Positions 25,666-35,782 of a stretch of DNA of 64,000 bases are shown here, piece by piece. How positions within the stretch are numbered: the first letter of the stretch is position 1; every line of letters begins with the position of its first letter. Position numbers and translations under genes: made by a program. Under the pieces are notes generated by a model that saw only the letters and a program-made list of their open reading frames with translations, did not search any database and was not told the origin of the DNA. The stretch comes from Catonella massiliensis (GTDB lineage: Bacteria > Bacillota > Clostridia > Lachnospirales > Lachnospiraceae), in the NCBI RefSeq assembly GCF_016651435.1, contig NZ_JAEPRJ010000001.1:1736001-1800000 (forward strand), read 5' to 3'.

Positions 25666-26262
25666 TTATGGACGGATTACAAGACCTGAATCAGCCATAG
25701 TCTGCGCAATATCATACATGTTGGATACCTGTCCTACCTGAAGCTTCTCAGCTATTCCGTAGAAATTGAGACAGGTTCCACAGGTCATAATATTTACTCC
25801 CGCCTTCTCAAGGTTCTTAAGGTCCTCAAGTGATGCAGAGCCTTCTACCGTAAGATGAGCTCCACCATTGTAGAAGATGATATTATCAGGGGTTGGAGTT
25901 ACATTGGTAAGCGCAAAGATAAATGCCTTCATAAGGTTCTTACCAAGTTCATCATCTCCGCTTCCCATGGTTGCACTTGAGATAACTACAGTTGTAGGTC
26001 CTGACTTCTTCTCATTTTCATTCTTTTCTGCACCAGCATCAGGCTTAACCTCTATACGTACAACAAACTCCTCATCCGACTTCTTTTCACTTGCCGCTGC
26101 AAAATTGCTTTTAGCTGCGAGCTTTAAGAGATTCTGAACTGCTGTATCGTTATCAACCACAACCTCAACAATACCTTCCTCAGTAAATTCTTCCATAGCT
26201 TTTTTTGCTGTAACTACAGGCAATGGACAAGCCATTCCTTTACAATCAAGTTTCTTTTCCAT
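25666..26262 (-). CDS. yedF: Selenium metabolism protein YedF
   Basis: The 198-residue protein has an N-terminal TusA-like domain with the conserved KGMACPLPVV (Cys12) and a C-terminal DsrE-like domain (GSGDDELGKNLMKAFIFAL, CGTCLNFYG). This two-domain form is a marker of organisms that use selenium, and it probably delivers or protects selenide/persulfide. The ATG at 26262 has GGAGG upstream; a GTG at 26274 lies within that site. Confidence 0.93.
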   Translation of the reverse strand: MEKKLDCKGMACPLPVVTAKKAMEEFTEEGIVEVVVDNDTAVQNLLKLAAKSNFAAASEKKSDEEFVVRIEVKPDAGAEKNENEKKSGPTTVVISSATMGSGDDELGKNLMKAFIFALTNVTPTPDNIIFYNGGAHLTVEGSASLEDLKNLEKAGVNIMTCGTCLNFYGIAEKLQVGQVSNMYDIAQTMADSGLVIRP

Positions 26263-26616
26263 ACTAACCTCCACATATATTATAGTTTCTCTTAACCCGC
26301 ATATCTTTCAAATATATGATAAAAGTGCCAAAAATGGGTAAATAGCCTATACTCTTTCATACGATATGTGTTCAAGAGTTCTTTTAACTATTAAAGTCTA
26401 CCATTTTTACTTCTAATAGTCTAATAGACAATACCTATAAATATTGTCTATTATATGAATAATCTATAAGAAAGTTCTATTCCTATCAAGACTATGAAAT
26501 CTCGCTAATGAATATTTTATGTTATCGTACCAAAAACTAAAATTCGCTTGAAGCTTTAACAGGACTATTATCTTTTGCCACTCTAAATACGACTAAACTT
26601 CATTAGCAGGTAAAAT
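26263..26616. other. Gap between yedF and the desulfurase gene
   Basis: This 354-base AT-rich stretch contains a long inverted repeat (26422-26453) and no credible frame. The yedF promoter must lie here unless transcription continues from the desulfurase gene; no terminator is clear after the latter. Confidence 0.5.
26422..26453. repeat. Perfect 12-base inverted repeat upstream of yedF
   Basis: TAATAGACAATA and its exact complement TATTGTCTATTA flank an eight-base loop. It lies about 160 bases upstream of yedF and could be an operator or an AT-rich hairpin. There is no T run on either side. Confidence 0.5.
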
Positions 26617-27753
26617 TTATTCCTCTGCAAGAGTCCTTACGGCACTTATGGCTGTATCAATCTCCTCTTCTGTATTGAAATGAGAAAAACTAAATCTCAC
26701 CGCTCCCTGCTCCACAGTTCCGAGTGCCTTATGCATAAGAGGCGCACAATGTCCTCCCGGTCTTGTGGCTATATCAAAGCGCTCAAATAGCTCATCACTT
26801 ACAGCACCTGATTCATAATCAGCAAGGTTTAATGAAACTATAGGGCATCTGTCGCTAGTCTCAAAGTCTCCGTAGATTTTGATTCCCTTGATATCCTTTA
26901 CACCATTATAAAATCTCCACATAAGCGAGAGTTCTCTATCGTGGATTGTACTCATTCCGTATTCATTGATATAATCAATGGCTGCATCAAGCCCTGCTAT
27001 TCCGTGGCCGTTAAGAGTACCCGCTTCAAGCCTTGTAGGCATTTCAGGCGGTTGATGCTCACTATATGTCTGTACCCCGGTTCCCCCCGAGAGATAAGGG
27101 CGGACATCGACTCCTGTCCTTACATAGATACCACCTGTACCCTGAGGTCCAAGCAGTCCCTTATGCCCTGTAAAGCAAAGGATATCTATACCCAGTTCTT
27201 TCACATCTATAGGAAATACTCCCGCAGTCTGAGATGCATCCACTATAAAGAGAAGGTCATGCTTCTTTGCAATTTCTCCAACCCTTTTTATATCCACAAG
27301 ATTGCCTGTGAGATTGGAGCCTGCAGTTGTAATAATAGCCTTGGTATTAGGATTAATAAGTCTCTCAAAATCTTCATAGTTTGGCCTGCCAAGCTTATCA
27401 GCAGACACAAAGGAAAGCCCTACACCTTCATCACGAATCTGATAAAGAGGGCGAAGCACAGAGTTATGCTCGAGACAGGTAGATATAACCGCATCACCCT
27501 TTTCAAACAACCCCTTAATTACAATGTTTAGGCCTTCAGTTGCATTCATGGTAAACACTATATTAGAAGGTCCTTCTGCATTAAAAAACTTGGCTAACTT
27601 CATCCTTGTTGAAAATACGGTTCTGGAGGCTCCAAGCGAGGCTGAATGTGTACCTCTCTCTGCATTACCTAAGGTTGTAAGTGCCTCAGACACAGCCTCT
27701 ACAACCTCCTTAGGCTTTACTCTCGTTGTTGCTGCATTATCTAAGTATATCAT
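26617..27753 (-). CDS. Class V aminotransferase, cysteine desulfurase / selenocysteine lyase type
   Basis: The 378-residue PLP enzyme begins IYLDNAATT, has VDASQTAG (Asp172), PLP lysine Lys198 in FTGHKGLLG, and catalytic-loop Cys336 in RPGGHCAPLM. It belongs to the CsdA/selenocysteine-lyase branch that releases S or Se from cysteine or selenocysteine. It starts one base after rarA, so it may be co-transcribed with that housekeeping unit, but yedF, DUF3343 and selC follow it, suggesting it supplies selenide. Substrate preference cannot be read from sequence. Confidence 0.9.
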   Translation of the reverse strand: MIYLDNAATTRVKPKEVVEAVSEALTTLGNAERGTHSASLGASRTVFSTRMKLAKFFNAEGPSNIVFTMNATEGLNIVIKGLFEKGDAVISTCLEHNSVLRPLYQIRDEGVGLSFVSADKLGRPNYEDFERLINPNTKAIITTAGSNLTGNLVDIKRVGEIAKKHDLLFIVDASQTAGVFPIDVKELGIDILCFTGHKGLLGPQGTGGIYVRTGVDVRPYLSGGTGVQTYSEHQPPEMPTRLEAGTLNGHGIAGLDAAIDYINEYGMSTIHDRELSLMWRFYNGVKDIKGIKIYGDFETSDRCPIVSLNLADYESGAVSDELFERFDIATRPGGHCAPLMHKALGTVEQGAVRFSFSHFNTEEEIDTAISAVRTLAEE

Positions 27754-27754
27754 T

Positions 27755-29068
27755 CTAATCCTCCCTATATCTTCTTATTTCTTCAAGTCTTTTCTTAAAT
27801 TCCTTCTCTGCTCCCATGCCATCAGGTTCATAATAATGCCTGTCTGCCAAAGATTCGGGCAGGCATTTCATCTTAGTAATCTTATCCTCATAATTATGTG
27901 CATACTGATAGCCCTTGCCATAATCAAGTTCAGCCATAAGAGAAGTCGGCGCATTTCTTATGTGTAGAGGCACAGGCTCTGAAAATGTCTTCGCCGCATC
28001 ATCCCTAGCCTTGTAATACCCTACTTCCATGGCATTGGACTTAGGCGCCAATGCCATATAGGTCACAGCTTCAGCAAGGTTTACATTGCACTCAGGCATT
28101 CCAAGAAAATGGCAGGCCTGATAAGCAGCAACAGCCAGAGGAAGAGCCTGAATATCAGCTAGTCCCACATCTTCGCTTGCAAACCTTATTACCCTTCTTG
28201 CTATGTAAAGCGGTTCTTCGCCTGCTTCTAACATACGGGCAAGCCAGTACATAGCCGCATCAGGGTCTGAATTCCTCATTGACTTATGTAGGGCAGAGAT
28301 TAGGTTATAATGCTCCTCACCGTTTTTATCATAGAGTAAAGCCTTCTTACCTGTACACTGCTCTACTATTTCCCTTGTTACTATAGTTTTTTCCTTGGTA
28401 AGTTCTCCGTTGTTTATCGCCATTTCAAGGGTATTTAGAGCAGTTCTTGCATCACCGTTTGAGAATAAAGCTATAGCACGAACGAGTTCATCCTCTATCT
28501 CAACATTTAACATACCAAAGCCTTTTTTATCCTTAAGCGCCCTTGTCAGAAGCTTAAATATATCATCAGTTGTAAGCTGTTTTAATACAAATACCTTACA
28601 CCTTGAAAGCAAAGCGGCATTTATCTCAAACGAGGGATTCTCAGTGGTCGCACCAATAAGTACTATACTTCCTCTTTCTACAAATGGCAAAAAGGCATCC
28701 TGCTGTGCCTTATTGAAACGGTGAATCTCGTCTACAAACAAGACAGTCTTCATTCCCATTTTTCTGGTTTCCTCAGCCTTCGCCATCACATCCTTAATCT
28801 CTTTAATTCCGCTTGTAACCGCACTGAAGTTGATAAACTGCGAATGAGTCTTGGCTGCTATTATTCCAGCAAGCGTGGTCTTACCTACTCCCGGAGGCCC
28901 CCAGAATATCATAGATGTAATATTATCGTTTTCTATCAGCTTTCTAAGTATCTTGCCTTCGCCTATCAAATGTTCCTGTCCTGCAAATGCAGAAAACTCC
29001 TCCGGCCTTAACCTGTCAGCCAGAGGAGTAACATTACGGCCTGTGTCAAAAAAAGACATCTGTTCCAT
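27755..29068 (-). CDS. rarA: Replication-associated recombination ATPase RarA
   Basis: RarA (MgsA) acts at stalled replication forks. The 437-residue AAA+ protein has GPPGVGKT (57-64), DEIHRF (about 113-118), sensor GATTENPSFE and the C-terminal tetramerisation domain with YYEPDGMGAEKEFKKRL. It overlaps the clpX stop by one base (TAATG). The full-length family organisation is intact. Confidence 0.96.
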   Translation of the reverse strand: MEQMSFFDTGRNVTPLADRLRPEEFSAFAGQEHLIGEGKILRKLIENDNITSMIFWGPPGVGKTTLAGIIAAKTHSQFINFSAVTSGIKEIKDVMAKAEETRKMGMKTVLFVDEIHRFNKAQQDAFLPFVERGSIVLIGATTENPSFEINAALLSRCKVFVLKQLTTDDIFKLLTRALKDKKGFGMLNVEIEDELVRAIALFSNGDARTALNTLEMAINNGELTKEKTIVTREIVEQCTGKKALLYDKNGEEHYNLISALHKSMRNSDPDAAMYWLARMLEAGEEPLYIARRVIRFASEDVGLADIQALPLAVAAYQACHFLGMPECNVNLAEAVTYMALAPKSNAMEVGYYKARDDAAKTFSEPVPLHIRNAPTSLMAELDYGKGYQYAHNYEDKITKMKCLPESLADRHYYEPDGMGAEKEFKKRLEEIRRYRED

Positions 29069-30357
29069 TATGCTATTTCGCCTTTATTAGTTGTTTTTTT
29101 CTTAAGTGTTATTCCTTTTTTAGGAGGCTTGTCATCAGAATATATAATCTGAGGCTTTTCCTCCCCTTTTACAGCTGCAACAGTCACTATACACTTCACT
29201 GCCTTCTCTTCAGAAGGAAGTGTAAACATGGTGTCAAGCATGGTCTTCTCCATTATGGCTCTAAGGCCTCTTGCACCGGTCTTTCTCTCAGCTGACTGCT
29301 TGGCTATTTCCCTTATGGCGTCTTCCTCGAATACCAGTTCAACGCCGTCAAACTCCAGAAGCTTCTTATACTGCTTAACCATAGCATTCTTAGGCTCTGT
29401 GATTATACGCATAAGTGCTTCTTCATCAAGCAAATCAAGGGTGACTACTATAGGTACTCGCCCGATAAACTCAGGTATCATACCGAATTTAACAAAATCC
29501 TGTGGAGCAATCTGCTTAAGCAGTTCAGATACATCTTTCTTAGATTTATCCTCTATCTCACCACCAAAACCGATGGATTTCTTATCAATTCTTGCGCCGA
29601 TGATCTTCTCTATTCCATCAAAAGCTCCACCACAGATGAAAAGGATATCCTTTGTATCTATCTGTAAAAACTCCTGATGAGGATGCTTTCTTCCACCCTG
29701 AGGCGGTACGGAAGCAACCGTTCCTTCTAGCATCTTGAGAAGCGCCTGCTGAACACCCTCACCCGATACATCTCTGGTTATGGAGGTATTCTCAGACTTT
29801 CTGGTTATCTTGTCTATCTCATCGATGTAGATAATGCCATGTTCTGCTCTATCTATGTCGTAGTCAGCTGACTGGATGAGCTTAAGAAGTACATTTTCAA
29901 CATCTTCGCCCACGTAGCCTGCTTCAGTAAGAGTTGTAGCATCAGCTATTGCAAAAGGCACATTGAGAAGCTTGGCTAAGGTCTGGGCAAGATAAGTCTT
30001 ACCTGAACCTGTTGGCCCAACCATAACGATGTTACTCTTCTGCAGCTCAACCTCCAGACTCTTTCCCATTGACACTCTCTTATAATGGTTATAAACCGCT
30101 ACAGCAAGAGCCTTCTTGGCATCATCCTGGCCTATTACATACTGGTCAAGAAAATCCTTAATCTGCTCAGGTTTGTAGAGGTTGAAGCCATCTACAGCCT
30201 CATCAAGTTCAAACTCTTCTTCGATGATTTCAGAACAAAGGCTTACACACTCATCACAGATGTATACACCATGACCTGCGATGAGCTTTCTAACCTGATC
30301 CTGTGGCTTACCACAAAAAGAACACTTCAATTTGCCCTGATCGTTACTTTTTGCCAT
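29068..30357 (-). CDS. clpX: ATP-dependent Clp protease ATP-binding subunit ClpX
   Basis: The 429-residue unfoldase starts with a zinc-binding domain (Cys12, 15, 34 and 37), followed by Walker A GPTGSGKT (114-121), Walker B YIDEIDKI, the RKSEN sensor region and a [15 protein letters not shown]-terminal domain. It unfolds tagged substrates for ClpP, encoded just upstream. The order tig-clpP-clpX is common. Confidence 0.98.
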   Translation of the reverse strand: MAKSNDQGKLKCSFCGKPQDQVRKLIAGHGVYICDECVSLCSEIIEEEFELDEAVDGFNLYKPEQIKDFLDQYVIGQDDAKKALAVAVYNHYKRVSMGKSLEVELQKSNIVMVGPTGSGKTYLAQTLAKLLNVPFAIADATTLTEAGYVGEDVENVLLKLIQSADYDIDRAEHGIIYIDEIDKITRKSENTSITRDVSGEGVQQALLKMLEGTVASVPPQGGRKHPHQEFLQIDTKDILFICGGAFDGIEKIIGARIDKKSIGFGGEIEDKSKKDVSELLKQIAPQDFVKFGMIPEFIGRVPIVVTLDLLDEEALMRIITEPKNAMVKQYKKLLEFDGVELVFEEDAIREIAKQSAERKTGARGLRAIMEKTMLDTMFTLPSEEKAVKCIVTVAAVKGEEKPQIIYSDDKPPKKGITLKKKTTNKGEIA

Positions 30358-30375
30358 CTATATCATTCCTCTATT

Positions 30376-30960
30376 CTATGCTCTCTTGGTAACTATTTCA
30401 TCAATAAGACCATAAGCCTTGGCTTCTTCTGCAGTCATGAAGTTGTCACGCTCTGTATCTCTTTCAATATCCTCTAAAGGTCTTCCTGTATTAGCCGCAA
30501 GCATCTCATTAAGCCTCTTACGAGTCTTTATGATGTTGTCCGCTACAATCTTGATATCAGAAGCCTGACCTCTTGCACCGCCAGATGGCTGGTGTATCAT
30601 TATCTCAGAGTTAGGAAGTGCAAGTCTCTTGCCCTTTGCACCACCCGCCAGCAGGAAAGCTCCCATGCTCGCTGCAAGTCCCATACAAATGGTAGATACA
30701 TCACACTTGATATAATTCATAGTGTCATAAATAGCCATTCCCGCAGTTACTGAACCGCCCGGGCTGTTTATGTAAAGATGTATGTCTTTGGAAGGATCTT
30801 CTGCCTCAAGGAAGAGTAGCTGAGCAATAATAACACTTGCCGATACATCTGTTACCTCTTCGCCCAAGAAGATAATTCTGTCTTCCAGAAGTCTGGAGTA
30901 AATATCGTATGATCTTTCTCCTCGGCTGGTCTGTTCAATGACATAAGGCACTAAACTCAT
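30376..30960 (-). CDS. clpP: ATP-dependent Clp protease proteolytic subunit ClpP
   Basis: The 194-residue serine peptidase has all three catalytic residues at their usual positions: Ser98 (GLAASMGAF), His123 (IMIHQPSGG) and Asp172 (ERDNFM). It forms the tetradecameric chamber fed by ClpX. It lies between tig and clpX with short gaps and no terminator, indicating one transcript. The start [16 protein letters not shown] is canonical. Confidence 0.98.
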   Translation of the reverse strand: MSLVPYVIEQTSRGERSYDIYSRLLEDRIIFLGEEVTDVSASVIIAQLLFLEAEDPSKDIHLYINSPGGSVTAGMAIYDTMNYIKCDVSTICMGLAASMGAFLLAGGAKGKRLALPNSEIMIHQPSGGARGQASDIKIVADNIIKTRKRLNEMLAANTGRPLEDIERDTERDNFMTAEEAKAYGLIDEIVTKRA

Positions 30961-30984
30961 ATTTTCCCTCCGGTACTATTCTAA

Positions 30985-32343
30985 TTATTCTTCTGTTGTT
31001 TCTTCTTTTTTCTTTCTTGGCTTTCTTGCAGCCTTCTTTGGAGCCTCTTCGGCATCAGCTTCTAACGCTGCATCTCTGATGAAGTCAACTGCCTTAGATA
31101 CTGCAAGGTCAGCCATCATGCTCTTCTTCTCTTCTTCACCGATAGCCTCTCTTAGCTTCTCTATCTCCATATTGTATGACTTTGACATCTCTTCAAGCTC
31201 TTTGTTGAAATCTTCCTCAGAAGCCTCAATCTTCTCAGCCTTTACAATAGCCTCAAGCACAAGTCTGCTCTGGATTCTCTTAAGCGCCTGTGGTCTGAGG
31301 TTCTCCATAAATGCATCAGGAGTCATTCCTGTGAACTGGAAATACTGCTCTGGGCTAAGTCCCTGCTGACGGATCCTGTTTGCAAAATCCTGCGCCATCT
31401 GGCGTGTCTGTGATTCAATCATAGCCTCAGGAATATCCATCTTAGCTGCCTCGATAACTTTGTCAATAACAGCCTCTTCCTTTGCACTCTTAGCAGTATT
31501 CTCTTTGCGCTCAGCTATTCTCTTCTTAAGTGCTTCTTTGTACTGATCTACAGTATCATACTCGCTGATATCCTGTACAAATTCATCATCAAGCTCAGGA
31601 AGCTCCTTACGCTTAATCTCCTTAAGAACTACCTTGAAAGTAGCAGGCTTTCCTGCAAGAGCCTTTGCGTGATACTCCTCAGGGAAGGTTACATTTACAT
31701 CGAACTCATCTCCTGCCTTGTGTCCAACGATCTGGTCCTCAAAGCCTTCAATGAAAGCATGTGAACCAAGAGTAAGAGGATAATTCTCGCTCTTACCACC
31801 ATCAAACTGCTTTCCGTCTACATATCCGTCAAAGTCAATAACGGTCTCATCGCCATTTTCAGCTGCGCCGTCCTCAACCTTGATTGTTCTTGCGTTTTTA
31901 TTTCTATCCTGGTCAATCTCATTGTTAAGTTCTTCTTCTGAAACGCTTGTATCAGCCTTTGGAACTGAAACTCCCTTATACTCGCCAAGCTCAACCTCAG
32001 GCTTAACTGCTACTGTTGCAGTAAAGATGAAAGGCTTGCCCTTCTCAATCTGTGTTACTTCTATCTCAGGCTGTGAAACTATCTCTAAGTCGCTATCTTT
32101 AACAGCTTCTTCGTAAGCTGCACCGATAATCTCGTTAGCAGCGTCCTCAAAAAATACTTCTGCACCGTACATTTTCTCAATCATAGCAAGAGGTGCTTTT
32201 CCCTTACGGAAGCCCGGAACAGCAATTCTGTTCTTCTGCTTATGATATACTTTGTTGATTGCTTCCTCTAATTCTTTTGCTTCTCTTTCAATGGTAAGCT
32301 TTACCATATTCTTCTGCTCTAAATTCTCGATCTTTGCGCTCAT
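30985..32343 (-). CDS. tig: Trigger factor, ribosome-associated chaperone
   Basis: The 452-residue chaperone has the N-terminal ribosome-binding domain with signature VPGFRKGKAP, a central FKBP-type prolyl isomerase domain (VIDFDGYVDGKQFDGG, then YPLTLGSHAFIEGFE) and the helical C-terminal substrate arms. A Lys-rich tail follows. It helps nascent proteins fold. First gene of tig-clpP-clpX-rarA, with a promoter at 32398-32426. Confidence 0.97.
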   Translation of the reverse strand: MSAKIENLEQKNMVKLTIEREAKELEEAINKVYHKQKNRIAVPGFRKGKAPLAMIEKMYGAEVFFEDAANEIIGAAYEEAVKDSDLEIVSQPEIEVTQIEKGKPFIFTATVAVKPEVELGEYKGVSVPKADTSVSEEELNNEIDQDRNKNARTIKVEDGAAENGDETVIDFDGYVDGKQFDGGKSENYPLTLGSHAFIEGFEDQIVGHKAGDEFDVNVTFPEEYHAKALAGKPATFKVVLKEIKRKELPELDDEFVQDISEYDTVDQYKEALKKRIAERKENTAKSAKEEAVIDKVIEAAKMDIPEAMIESQTRQMAQDFANRIRQQGLSPEQYFQFTGMTPDAFMENLRPQALKRIQSRLVLEAIVKAEKIEASEEDFNKELEEMSKSYNMEIEKLREAIGEEEKKSMMADLAVSKAVDFIRDAALEADAEEAPKKAARKPRKKKEETTEE

Positions 32344-32397
32344 ATTAAATAATATCCTCCTTAAACTATAGCTAAATATATGCTATGACAGTTTATC

Positions 32398-32426
32398 ATT
32401 ATAGCATAGGGGCTTTGAAATTACAA
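32398..32426 (-). promoter_or_regulatory. Promoter of tig
   Basis: On the minus strand TTGTAA (32421-32426), 17 bases, TATAAT (32398-32403). One arm of an inverted repeat (CATAGGGGC, 32405-32413) fills the spacer; the other arm is GCCCCTATG at 32446-32454. Confidence 0.6.
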
Positions 32427-32463
32427 GAGTTGTTATAAAATCACTGCCCCTATGTAAGTCCGT

Positions 32464-35400
32464 TTAATGCGTTCTTTTAAAATAATCCATCAAAATATCC
32501 TTAATGTAGTTATACCGTCTTGCATAAGAATTTTCTACCCTTATAATCTGCAGGTTGTGAGCCTTACATATCTCATTTTTCTTCCTGTCTCTTTCAATAA
32601 CGGCTTCTTTCGTATAGTGTTCCTTACCGTCAAGTTCTATGGCAAGTATAGGTATTTCAGCCTTACCCTGCTTTTCATATACCACAAAATCAAATCTTCC
32701 CATATAGAATAAGGCATTATGTGTCAAATTCTCCTGAAATACCTGAGAAATAGCTACTTCCTTATGAATAGTATATCTGCTTTGAGTTATCCAGATATTC
32801 CCTAAGGCATGCGTTAAATTGTCAAGAAAGGCATTTTCAGTTGCAGTTGAAAAAGGCTGTACTCCCAACGCTCTGGAACTAACCTGTTTTTTAGTAACTA
32901 CGGACTTGCCATTGGTTCTTACATAGTCGACAAGTTCATAAAGGTCATCATCAGTGTTAGTTCCGTGTAGTCTGTCAAGCTCTTTCTTACTGGCAAGCAG
33001 AATCAACTTGTCCTTTGCCCTTGAAGTAGCTACATTGATTAGCTCCTTGTTGTTTTTAAGCCAGTTATAGGTACCATCTGTTGTCCTGTCAGAAAGTGCT
33101 GTGGAGAATAATACCACGTCCTTTTCATCTCCTTGAAAGGCATGAACAGTTCCGCAGACAACATTCCCTAACTTTCTTTCGGCAATCCCCCTTTCTATCA
33201 GGTTCTTTTGATTAACAAAAGGAGTAATAACTGCTATGCTCTTGTCCTTGTTAAGTGTGGCATAATCAAGAATCTCATTCACTTCTGCAGGAGAGGTATT
33301 TTTATGCTCACTTCTGCTGTTTTCTACATCTACAAAGAGTAAGGGTTCATTTTCTCCACTATTTGTAAGTATTTCAAGTTTTGAGTTATAATATTTTTTA
33401 TTGTTAAAGTCTATTATCTTCTTATTGGAACGATAATGGCAGCGAAGCAGGACCTCATCACTTACTGCATCACAAGCTAAATATGTCTTGTAAATCGAAT
33501 TTTCCTTATAATCATATTCGTCACTTATGTCATACTTTTTCTTTAGTTTAACATTGCTTATATCATCTAGGAGAACAACCGGTCTAAGCTGTTGGGGATC
33601 TCCCACCAACATCAAATTATTTCCTCTTATTATAGGTACAAGGGAGATGGCGACATTACATTGACTTGCTTCATCTATAATAACCCTGTCAAATAATATT
33701 TCGGGAGAACCAAGCCTGTGAGCTGATATGCAGGTAGTCACCATAACCGGAAATGCTCTTTGTAACAACTTTACATTTGCGGACTCCTTAAGGTATTTAG
33801 CAAATTTTTGTATTTTTTCATCCTCTTTTATATCAGCGTCAAGTATGTTTCTAAGTTCGCTAAAAGGCTTAGTTTCGAGCTTTTTTATGTATTTAGCAGA
33901 GGTGAAATAAAGATATTGATAAAACTCCTTCTCATTTCTATCCAAAAGCTCCATAACCTTGTCATTGGATATTTCTCCTAAACTTTCAATCTTCTGATTA
34001 AGATTGTTCATCTGGTTCATCTGCAAATCCATCTGAAAGGCTGAAATTGAGCCAACATTCTCCATTCCTTTCTGGTATTTGATCAGATGCTCCATGCTCT
34101 CTTTTCTCTCTTTTAATTCAACCACCTCCTCATAGTTTTTTAGGAGATCTGAAAGTTGTTCTGCCCTTGTTTTCCTATCTTCTTTTCTTTTATTTAGGGT
34201 ATCCTCATAAATATTAATGGCTGCAACCTGCTTCCTAAGCAAGTTAATATAATTGATTGCCTGTCTTAGCTTTTCAGTATTGCCAAGACGCAGTATAGGA
34301 AAAGGTATGGTTTTATCTTTGTATTTCAAGTTGGTTAAAGCATTTGTTACACTGTCTATAGGCATATTGTTGTACGAGGCAAAAAGGACAGTTGTCTCAT
34401 TAAAAAATGCCGTAATTATAGTATTCTTAATTGTATTTGTTTTTCCTGTACCGGGAGGTCCCTGTATGTAAGCACAGGGAAACTTCATAGCATTATTTAT
34501 AGCAAGCAGTTGGTCCAGATTTATATTTTCATTTATGAGAGCAATAGGATATGCCTTATTTCTTCTTCTTGGTTTTGTAAGCAATTCTCCAAAAAATGCC
34601 TTTATGGGAGTGCTTACATTGCCTGCTGCATACATATCGAGGATAGCCTTGTATTCATTGTTTAAGTCAAGGGCAACATCAATGCCAAGTCCAATGATAT
34701 AAGGTATGTCATCCACCATTTCCGCACCATTTAAATGGCTTGTTATCACATCCTTAATGACTTCTATCTTGGTCTCAAAGTCATTTAGAAGCTCATACTC
34801 ATCTGCCTCTAAAAACCGTCTTATATTCTGAACTTCTCCTCCCATTGTAAACTGTGTACATATTGTTATTTCTTTAGCCGGCTTCAACGCCTTTGCTTTC
34901 ACATCCAAGCCAAGCTTCCTGTATGCCAGTATGTAAAGTCCCTTATTGGTGTGCACACTGAGAACATTCATAGCAAGATTTTTAATTTGCAGCCTCCCAC
35001 TTCCACATTTTTTTCTGTCCTTGTCATATTGAAAGTATTTAACTATTTGCTTAAATTGTTCGTCTGAAAGATTATATATCTCACTGTCTATAGTTTCTCT
35101 GTCTAAATATTCTATCAGTTCAAAATCAGTCTCATAAACTGTTCCATCTAACTTATTGCACATTTCAAGGTAGTTTAGGATTTTTAAATTGGCACTTTCC
35201 GTAAATACATTCACGTATTTTTCTGGATTCATAGCTATATCTTCTATTAGTTTTTCATTTCGCTCGCAAAAACTCCCACCCACTACTTCAGCTGATATTA
35301 TTGAATCTAAAAATATCTTATCCAGTCTCATAACCGTGTAATAGCCCAAATGAAGACTATCCACCTTTAGTACCCTGGTATATGGCTCTAAGTCCACAAT

Positions 35401-35505
35401 ACTAATCCAATATCTGGTAGTTTCCTCATTTTTGTTCTTATACTCTATTTTCAACCATTTTCCCTCGTGAATGGCTCTAAATAACTCTCTGCAAATATTA
35501 TCCAT
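32464..35505 (-). CDS. WYL-like / SF1 helicase / PD-(D/E)XK nuclease fusion
   Basis: The 1013-residue protein appears to have three parts. Residues about 1-90 resemble a WYL-type ligand domain (KWLKIEYKNK, then VMRLDKI). The middle is an SF1 (DNA2/UPF1-like) helicase with Walker A GPPGTGKT (349-356), DEAS (611-614), GDPQQLRP (635 on), HAFQGDEKDVV and NVATSRAKDKL. The C-terminus (about 880-1013) is a DUF2726-like restriction-fold nuclease with Asp939, Glu957, Asp959 and Lys961 (IELDGK). Such helicase-nucleases are frequent in anti-phage loci. A coiled-coil insert lies around 430-530. It is monocistronic. Confidence 0.85.
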   Translation of the reverse strand: MDNICRELFRAIHEGKWLKIEYKNKNEETTRYWISIVDLEPYTRVLKVDSLHLGYYTVMRLDKIFLDSIISAEVVGGSFCERNEKLIEDIAMNPEKYVNVFTESANLKILNYLEMCNKLDGTVYETDFELIEYLDRETIDSEIYNLSDEQFKQIVKYFQYDKDRKKCGSGRLQIKNLAMNVLSVHTNKGLYILAYRKLGLDVKAKALKPAKEITICTQFTMGGEVQNIRRFLEADEYELLNDFETKIEVIKDVITSHLNGAEMVDDIPYIIGLGIDVALDLNNEYKAILDMYAAGNVSTPIKAFFGELLTKPRRRNKAYPIALINENINLDQLLAINNAMKFPCAYIQGPPGTGKTNTIKNTIITAFFNETTVLFASYNNMPIDSVTNALTNLKYKDKTIPFPILRLGNTEKLRQAINYINLLRKQVAAINIYEDTLNKRKEDRKTRAEQLSDLLKNYEEVVELKERKESMEHLIKYQKGMENVGSISAFQMDLQMNQMNNLNQKIESLGEISNDKVMELLDRNEKEFYQYLYFTSAKYIKKLETKPFSELRNILDADIKEDEKIQKFAKYLKESANVKLLQRAFPVMVTTCISAHRLGSPEILFDRVIIDEASQCNVAISLVPIIRGNNLMLVGDPQQLRPVVLLDDISNVKLKKKYDISDEYDYKENSIYKTYLACDAVSDEVLLRCHYRSNKKIIDFNNKKYYNSKLEILTNSGENEPLLFVDVENSRSEHKNTSPAEVNEILDYATLNKDKSIAVITPFVNQKNLIERGIAERKLGNVVCGTVHAFQGDEKDVVLFSTALSDRTTDGTYNWLKNNKELINVATSRAKDKLILLASKKELDRLHGTNTDDDLYELVDYVRTNGKSVVTKKQVSSRALGVQPFSTATENAFLDNLTHALGNIWITQSRYTIHKEVAISQVFQENLTHNALFYMGRFDFVVYEKQGKAEIPILAIELDGKEHYTKEAVIERDRKKNEICKAHNLQIIRVENSYARRYNYIKDILMDYFKRTH

Positions 35506-35743
35506 AAACCCCTCTAATATTTATGCTCTAATCGTTGTAGTTACTAAATTTCTATTATAGCATATACTTACAGATATTTACCACATCAAATTGTTACAAG
35601 ATACCACGCTGTTCTTCTTTATAAAAACGCAAACACGGTAAACTTTGTTTGTCGCAGATATAGAATATCGAAATTATCCCTTATGAGGCGGAATAAAAGG
35701 TTTGACGGAACACTTCACGGATTCAGTGTTCACATAAAGTCCG

Positions 35744-35772
35744 AAAAAGCGAACGCAAATCCCAGCGTTCGC
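35744..35772 (-). terminator. Intrinsic terminator of the Schlafen-type gene
   Basis: Stem GCGAACGC/GCGTTCGC followed on the minus strand by TTTTT. It shares its stem sequence with terminators at 37158-37189 and 42764-42797. Confidence 0.75.
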
Positions 35773-35782
35773 TAAAAGATTC

